Shown here: positions 59,598 to 64,000 of the stretch, in pieces
Layout of the letters: every line of letters starts with the position of its first letter
Numbering within the stretch: position 1 is the first letter of the stretch
Assembly (NCBI GenBank): GCA_038503075.1
Contig: JBCAML010000010.1
Coordinates: 1,116,001-1,180,000, forward strand
Reading direction: 5' to 3'
Source of the DNA: Gyromitra esculenta
Taxonomy: Eukaryota > Ascomycota > Pezizomycetes > Pezizales > Discinaceae
DNA: 64,000 bases
Made by a program: the position numbers and the translations under genes
Notes under the pieces: model-generated
Databases searched by the model: none
The model's input: only the letters and a program-made list of their open reading frames with translations
Told to the model about the DNA's origin: nothing

Positions 59598-60238
59598 ACC
59601 ATTGTGCCTTTGCAAGCCGGTCTAGGGTTTCGCGGATGAGGGGAGAGGTATAACGATCCTTAACGGTAATAGCATTAAGGCCTCGGTAGTCCACGCAGAG
59701 TCGTAGGGAACCGTCAGCTTTCTTGACAAATAGGACGGGGGATCCGGCGGGAGAGGAACTAGCACGAATGAATCCCTTCTCAAGATTGTCCTCAATATAC
59801 TTCTTCAAGACGATCAGCTCTTCTCTGGACATTCCATAAAGGGGTCTGAAAGGGGCATCTTTTCCTTCCATCAGTTGTATTTTGTGATCATACGAGCGGC
59901 GTGGGGGTAATCCTTGGGCTTTCTTTTTATCGAACATATCGAGAAAGTCATGGTATTCCGTAGGGATTCTCACTCTCCATTCCTCCTTGGTTGTCTTGTC
60001 GTCGATGATTTTGTCAATCTCGTACAGCGACATTGCATAGGCTTGAGAGGAGTGTTTTCAGGTGAGAGTCCTGAAGCTAGCGGCGTTGATGAAGGACAGA
60101 TTCAGCTTGGGGGGGGCTACAATCGAGGGGGCAGTTACGGTGGTGAAATGGGGGGTGCAATGGGTAGTGCAGAGTTTAGAATTAAACTCAATGTGTTTTT
60201 TAGTGAAGCGGAGTTGAACATCATGGTAGTTCATCCAT
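59598..60238 (-). pseudogene. Element A pol: RT N-terminal part and protease linker
   Basis: It encodes MSLYEIDKIIDDKTTKEEW, the GLPPRRS linker, [20 protein letters not shown] and WYTK before the insertion. Sequence upstream in pol continues to 60238, where the element C LTR begins. Element A's gag and 5' LTR should lie beyond element C, outside the window. Confidence 0.85.
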
Positions 60239-60643
60239 TTTCATGGATAACTGTTTTCGTTGGTTTGTCGGTTATAAGGGTGCAAGGCTATTGTGTTACG
60301 TTGTTGTTCCTTATGTTTCTTTGGGTTTCCGTTGCAATGAGTCAAGTCTTTGTCATCGAACGAGTTGGAATGAGGTATATGTCGGGGGATTTCCCTCTTG
60401 TTGTACTTTTCCTTCTTCTTCTTTCTTAAGAACGTCTTCTATCGTACACTCTTGTATTTTACAATACAAACCTCGTTATACCTCATAACCTTACGCTGTC
60501 GCCGTCCTCAAGTCCTCTATACTGACACTTCGTAGAGCCTGTGGAATCCCGTAAACACTCTCGTCGCTTGCTTTTCTCTTCAAGTAGCACTGCTTATCTC
60601 GGGGATACCTGAGAAATTGAAAGGAAAACTTCGCCCCCTGAGA
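60239..60643 (+). repeat. Element C 5' LTR, subfamily 2
   Basis: 405 bp, TTTCATGG...CCCTGAGA, homologous to the solo LTR at 49117-49528. The AAGCAACGT motif appears as AAGAACGT (60428-60435), one base short. Confidence 0.88.
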
Positions 60644-60654
60644 TTACGTTGCTT
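60644..60654 (+). promoter_or_regulatory. Element C primer-binding site
   Basis: TTACGTTGCTT directly after the LTR, identical to that of element B although their LTRs differ. It is not a tRNA 3'-end complement. Confidence 0.6.
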
Positions 60655-60713
60655 CCTCATCCACACCCTCTACCCCGCTTTTTTACGCTGTCACATAAAA
60701 CCCAACGCCGCCA

Positions 60714-61943
60714 TGAGTAACCCAGCCCCCGCCCCCTGGACCTTCCCGACCTTCGAGAATTTCCAAGCCGCCGCCAACGCCGACCTCGCCTCTGCCTACG
60801 AGGAAATTCGATCCCACTATCAACAACGGGTCGACAACCTCACGTATGCAGACCTACAGCTAGAAGAAGCTGTACAGGAACGAAACAACATGACGGCAAG
60901 GTTCAATACCTGCCAGTCCCAACTACAAGCAGCCGAAGCGGAAATCGCCCGCCTCCAGAACGCAGCCCCCCCACCACCTGCACCATCACCACCGCCCCCT
61001 CCTGCTCACACTCAAGGAGGTCGCTCGGATAAGATGCCTGACCCGGACAAGTTCAACGGGTCTCGCGATAAGCTCCCTGGGTTTGTTCTACAACTCAGGT
61101 CAAAACTCTCGGTTAACGCCGATCGCTTTCCAACAGCAACAATATGGTATTGTATGCTATCACCGTCTTGAGTGAGCCGCCTCGACCAAGTTCGCCACTC
61201 CGTCCTTCCTGACGGAACCACCACATGGAACTCAGCTGCCGATTTGATCACCGCGAAACAGCCTTCGCGATCCCGACCCTCTCGGCACTGCTCGCCGTGA
61301 ACTGCACCAACTCCGACAAGGAAGCGAGATTTCTCCGCCTACCTTGCCGACTTTCAACGAATCATGGGACGCCTCAACTACGACGAGTCAGCCAAAAACG
61401 ATGCCCTGAATACGGCATGTCGGACGAGCTGAAAGAAGCAGTAGTAACCGTCGCCGACTTTCCCACCACCTTACTTCCTCTGCGCCTTCCTTCTCCGCCC
61501 TGATAACCGAATCCGAGCAAGAAGGGAAGAAAAAGAATGCCGCCCGCAACACCATGGGGCAGTTCATCGCCCTGCCGCCACCCCCGCCGCCTATACTCCT
61601 GCTTCCTCCTCCTTCGCTCCTGGAGGCTCGCCCCCATGGATCTCTCCTTCGGCCGAACCTCTACTTCTCGCCCTGCCCCCGAACAACGATATGTTCGATA
61701 AATGGGCGAAGAAAACTATCTCCAGAAGAAAAATCCTGGAGACAGACCAATAATCGTTGCCTGTTCTGCGCCGGAGAAGGTCATATTTTTTCAAACTGTC
61801 CTTCCGCCTCCAAGCGCCCCGCTATGAGGGGAGCCGTTACCAATGTCGCCGCCGCACCTCCGGCTCCTTCTGTTTTTCCGCCGCCTTTGCCTCCTCGTTT
61901 CTCTGCCTTCGATGCAGCAGACTCAGTCGAGTCTTTAAACTAA
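60714..61943 (+). pseudogene. Element C gag
   Basis: It starts MSNPAPAPWTFPTFENFQAA with a coiled coil and Pro-rich linker (APPPPAPSPPPPP). The first frame stops at 61171; two later frames (61225-61503 and 61554-61943) continue the homology. The last contains the zinc knuckle CLFCAGEGHIFSNC (C-x2-C-x4-H-x4-C). Gag ends in TAA at 61941, directly after the slippery heptamer. At least two frameshifts make gag defective. Confidence 0.85.
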
Positions 61944-61978
61944 TTCAACCAGAGTCGCCTTGTGACCCTGCTCTGGTT
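61934..61978 (+). promoter_or_regulatory. Element C gag-pol -1 frameshift signal
   Basis: Slippery heptamer T-TTA-AAC (61934-61940) in the gag frame, stop TAA (61941-61943), 6-nt spacer, then an 8-bp stem AACCAGAG/CTCTGGTT (61947-61954 with 61971-61978) around a 16-nt loop. A -1 slip enters the pol frame, which is open. The element B equivalent has a differing but still paired stem. Confidence 0.8.
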
Positions 61979-64000
61979 CCTTTTTCTCCTTTGTCAGCGT
62001 TCTCTATTTCTGGGTTTTCGGTGTCGGATGTGTGTGTGGAGGATAGTTTGGATGGGGATCATTTTGTAGTTTCTTGTAGCCTTTCCCACCAAAATAAAAT
62101 CATAAAAACACACGCACTTCTTGACACCGGAGCCTCAGGGTTCGCTTTCATTGATGAAAACTTTGTGCGTCACCATTCCCTTCCCTTATCTCCCCTAAAA
62201 ACCCCTCGCCAATTGGAAGTCATTGACGGCCGAACAATTGCCTCGGGAGATATTACAAATCTTTGCCACCTAGGGCTTTCCATCCAACAGCACACTGAGA
62301 AAGCCCCCTTCTTCGTCACTAAACTAGGCCATTACCCCCTAGTACTCGGTATCCCTTGGATGAACCTCCACGACATTCATCTACAATTTGCGAACAAAAG
62401 CATTGAATTCAATTCTGAATTCTGCATCACCCACTGTGCCCCCAAGCAGCCCATCGTCTCAGCTACCGCCATTCCCCCTCCAGCAAAGTTAAACGCCGCC
62501 TTTATCGGCGCAGCTAGTTTCCGCATGCTCGCCAAAAAGAAGGGTATTCAAGTATATTCCATGTCCCTCTATGAAATCAATAGAGTCCTCGATAGCAAGA
62601 CTACCAAAGAGGAGTGGAGGCAACGAATACCCGCTGAGTACCACGAATACCTGGATATGTTTGACAAAGCTAAAGCTCAAGGACTCCCCCCCCGACGACC
62701 CTATGACCATAAGATCACCCTGCAAGAAGGCAAGGAACCACCATTTGGCCCACTCTATGGTATGTCACGAGATGAACTTCTAGTTCTCAAGAAGTATATC
62801 GAGGACAACTTAGAGAAAGGGTTCATCCGCGCCAGCTCATCTTCCGCCGGCTCTCCAGTCCTCTTCGCCGCCAAACCCGATGGTTCCCTCCGCCTTTGTG
62901 TCGATTACCGTGGCCTTAACGCTCTCACGGTTAAAGATCGATACACATCCCCCCTGGTTAAAGAAACCCTGGACCGTCTCGCAAAGGCTCAGTGGTACTC
63001 AAAGCTTGATCTCCGCGATGGTTTCCATCAGATCCGCATCGCTGAGGGGGAAGAATGGAAAACAGCCTTTCGAACCCGATATGGCTTATACGAGTACATG
63101 GTGATGCCATTTGGCCTCACCAACGCCCCTGGAACCTTCCAACGCTTCGTCAACGACTCCCTCCGAGAATACCTGGACCTATTCTGCACAGCATATCTCG
63201 ACGATATTCTGATCTATAGTGATACCCTAGCAGAACATAAAGTGCACGTCAGACAAGTCCTCGATGCCCTTAAAGCCAACAACATCCTTCTCAAACCTGA
63301 GAAGTGTGAATTCCATGTCCAATCAATAAAATACCTCGGCCTAATCCTTACTCCTGAAGGAATCAAGATGGACGAGGACAAGCTCAAAGCGGTGCGCGAC
63401 TGGAACCGACCCAAATGCGTCAAAGATGTACAAGCCTTCCTAGGATTCGCAAACTTCTACCGAAGATTTATTCTAGGATTTTCTCGTCTGGCCGCCCCTC
63501 TCACTGCCTTCACAAAAAAAGGTATCACCTTCGAGTGGACTGTCGAAGCTGAACTCGCATTCGAAGCTCTAAAGGACGCCTTTACTAAGGCCCCTGTTCT
63601 CATCCACTTCGACCCTCAAAAGAAAATCTTCGTGGAATCCGATGCTTCTGACTTTGTTTCCGGCGGTGTCCTCTCCCAACTTGACGATAACGGCGTACTT
63701 CATCCTGTAGCCTTCTTCTCCAAGAAGCATTCACCAGCCGAATGCAACTATGAGATTTATGATAAAGAACTTCTCGCGATTATACGCTGCTTCGAAGAAT
63801 GGAGACCAGAGCTTGAAGGATCCGAATTACCCATCTCGGTTATTACCGATCATAAGAACTTGGAATACTTCATGACCACCAAGCAACTTAATCGACGACA
63901 AGTCAGATGGGCCGAATATCTCTCACGTTTTGACTTTGTCATTACATATAGACCAGGGGTACAAGGAGGAAAACCGGACGCCCTGACTCGGAGATCAGGA
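61937..64000 (+). CDS. Element C pol: protease, RT, RNase H (partial)
   Basis: It is open from the frameshift point to the window edge, about 688 codons without a stop. Protease shows ALLDTGASGFAF and the flap-side LGIPWM. RT shows [31 protein letters not shown] and [11 protein letters not shown]. RNase H shows [15 protein letters not shown]. Integrase and chromodomain should follow beyond the window. Expression would need the -1 shift from gag; gag itself is broken, so pol could only be translated with help or re-initiation. Confidence 0.93.

Larger units (their letters stand above)
60239..64000 (+). mobile_element. Element C: Ty3/gypsy chromovirus, 5' part
   Basis: It opens with a subfamily 2 LTR and primer site, then gag (broken), a gag-pol frameshift signal and pol open to the end of the window in RNase H. 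It is inserted into element A, so TCCAT (60234-60238) is the expected target duplication. The rest of the element lies outside. Confidence 0.93.

Noticed and set aside
48957..60238. RIP (repeat-induced point mutation) of the retroelements
   Set aside because: By eye, the copies differ mainly by indels and scattered changes, with few C-to-T stop codons and LTRs that remain almost identical. A dinucleotide index was not computed.
1..64000. CRISPR array, bacterial operons or a secondary-metabolite cluster
   Set aside because: No regularly spaced repeats, no polycistronic gene sets, and no PKS, NRPS, terpene cyclase or P450 gene; the DNA is fungal nuclear sequence.

Overview
The window is nuclear DNA from a filamentous ascomycete (Pezizomycotina). 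The evidence is short introns (about 50-160 bp) with GT...AG ends and CTRAY-like branch sites, gene spacing of roughly 0.3-2 kb, a Zn2Cys6 regulator, an EF-hand MscS channel, a fungal-type U6 snRNA and chromodomain Ty3/gypsy retrotransposons. The alpha-tubulin gene has seven introns, which may point to an early-diverging Pezizomycotina lineage; I cannot name the species.

Layout. 1-1.7 kb holds two copies of a 127-bp MITE, a second 137-bp MITE and no gene. A U6 snRNA gene (minus) lies at 1.73-1.84 kb. From 2.7 to 47 kb is ordinary gene space, mostly conserved housekeeping genes whose exons I assembled by hand: ELMO/CED-12 protein, GRF zinc-finger protein, Mps1 kinase, alpha-tubulin, MscS channel with EF hand, PXMP4-like peroxisomal protein, HPM1-like histidine methyltransferase, TFIIH subunit Tfb2, Utp14, a Zn2Cys6 regulator, an MFS transporter, cystathionine gamma-lyase, V-ATPase c'', proteasome Rpn7, an intronless SnoaL-MDR fusion enzyme and a conserved fungal protein of unknown function. 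There is no biosynthetic cluster or operon logic. Two divergent pairs (HPM1/TFB2 and VMA16/RPN7) share short promoter regions. Mps1 and alpha-tubulin, both mitotic, are adjacent but run in the same direction as separate genes.

49-64 kb is a nest of LTR retrotransposons. Element A (minus strand, chromodomain integrase) is the oldest. It has been interrupted by a complete element B (50148-56043, near-identical 446-bp LTRs, 5-bp target duplication GTCCC), by a solo LTR (57416-57824, duplication ACTGA), by a 914-bp insertion with tRNA-like A and B boxes (58676-59589), and finally by element C (plus strand, LTR 60239-60643), whose pol frame is open to the window edge. A second-subfamily solo LTR sits inside A's 3' LTR.

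The most interesting signal is at the gag-pol junctions of B and C. Each has a T-TTA-AAC slippery heptamer, followed at once by a gag stop codon, a 6-nt spacer and a stem-loop whose stem carries compensatory base changes between the two elements. This is strong sequence evidence for programmed -1 frameshifting. The same elements have non-TG..CA LTR ends and a primer-binding region complementary to their own LTR rather than to a tRNA 3' end, which suggests Tf1/sushi-like self-priming.

Exon boundaries were chosen by frame, splice consensus and family alignment from memory. Frame arithmetic closes for every multi-exon model given, but no transcript data were available.
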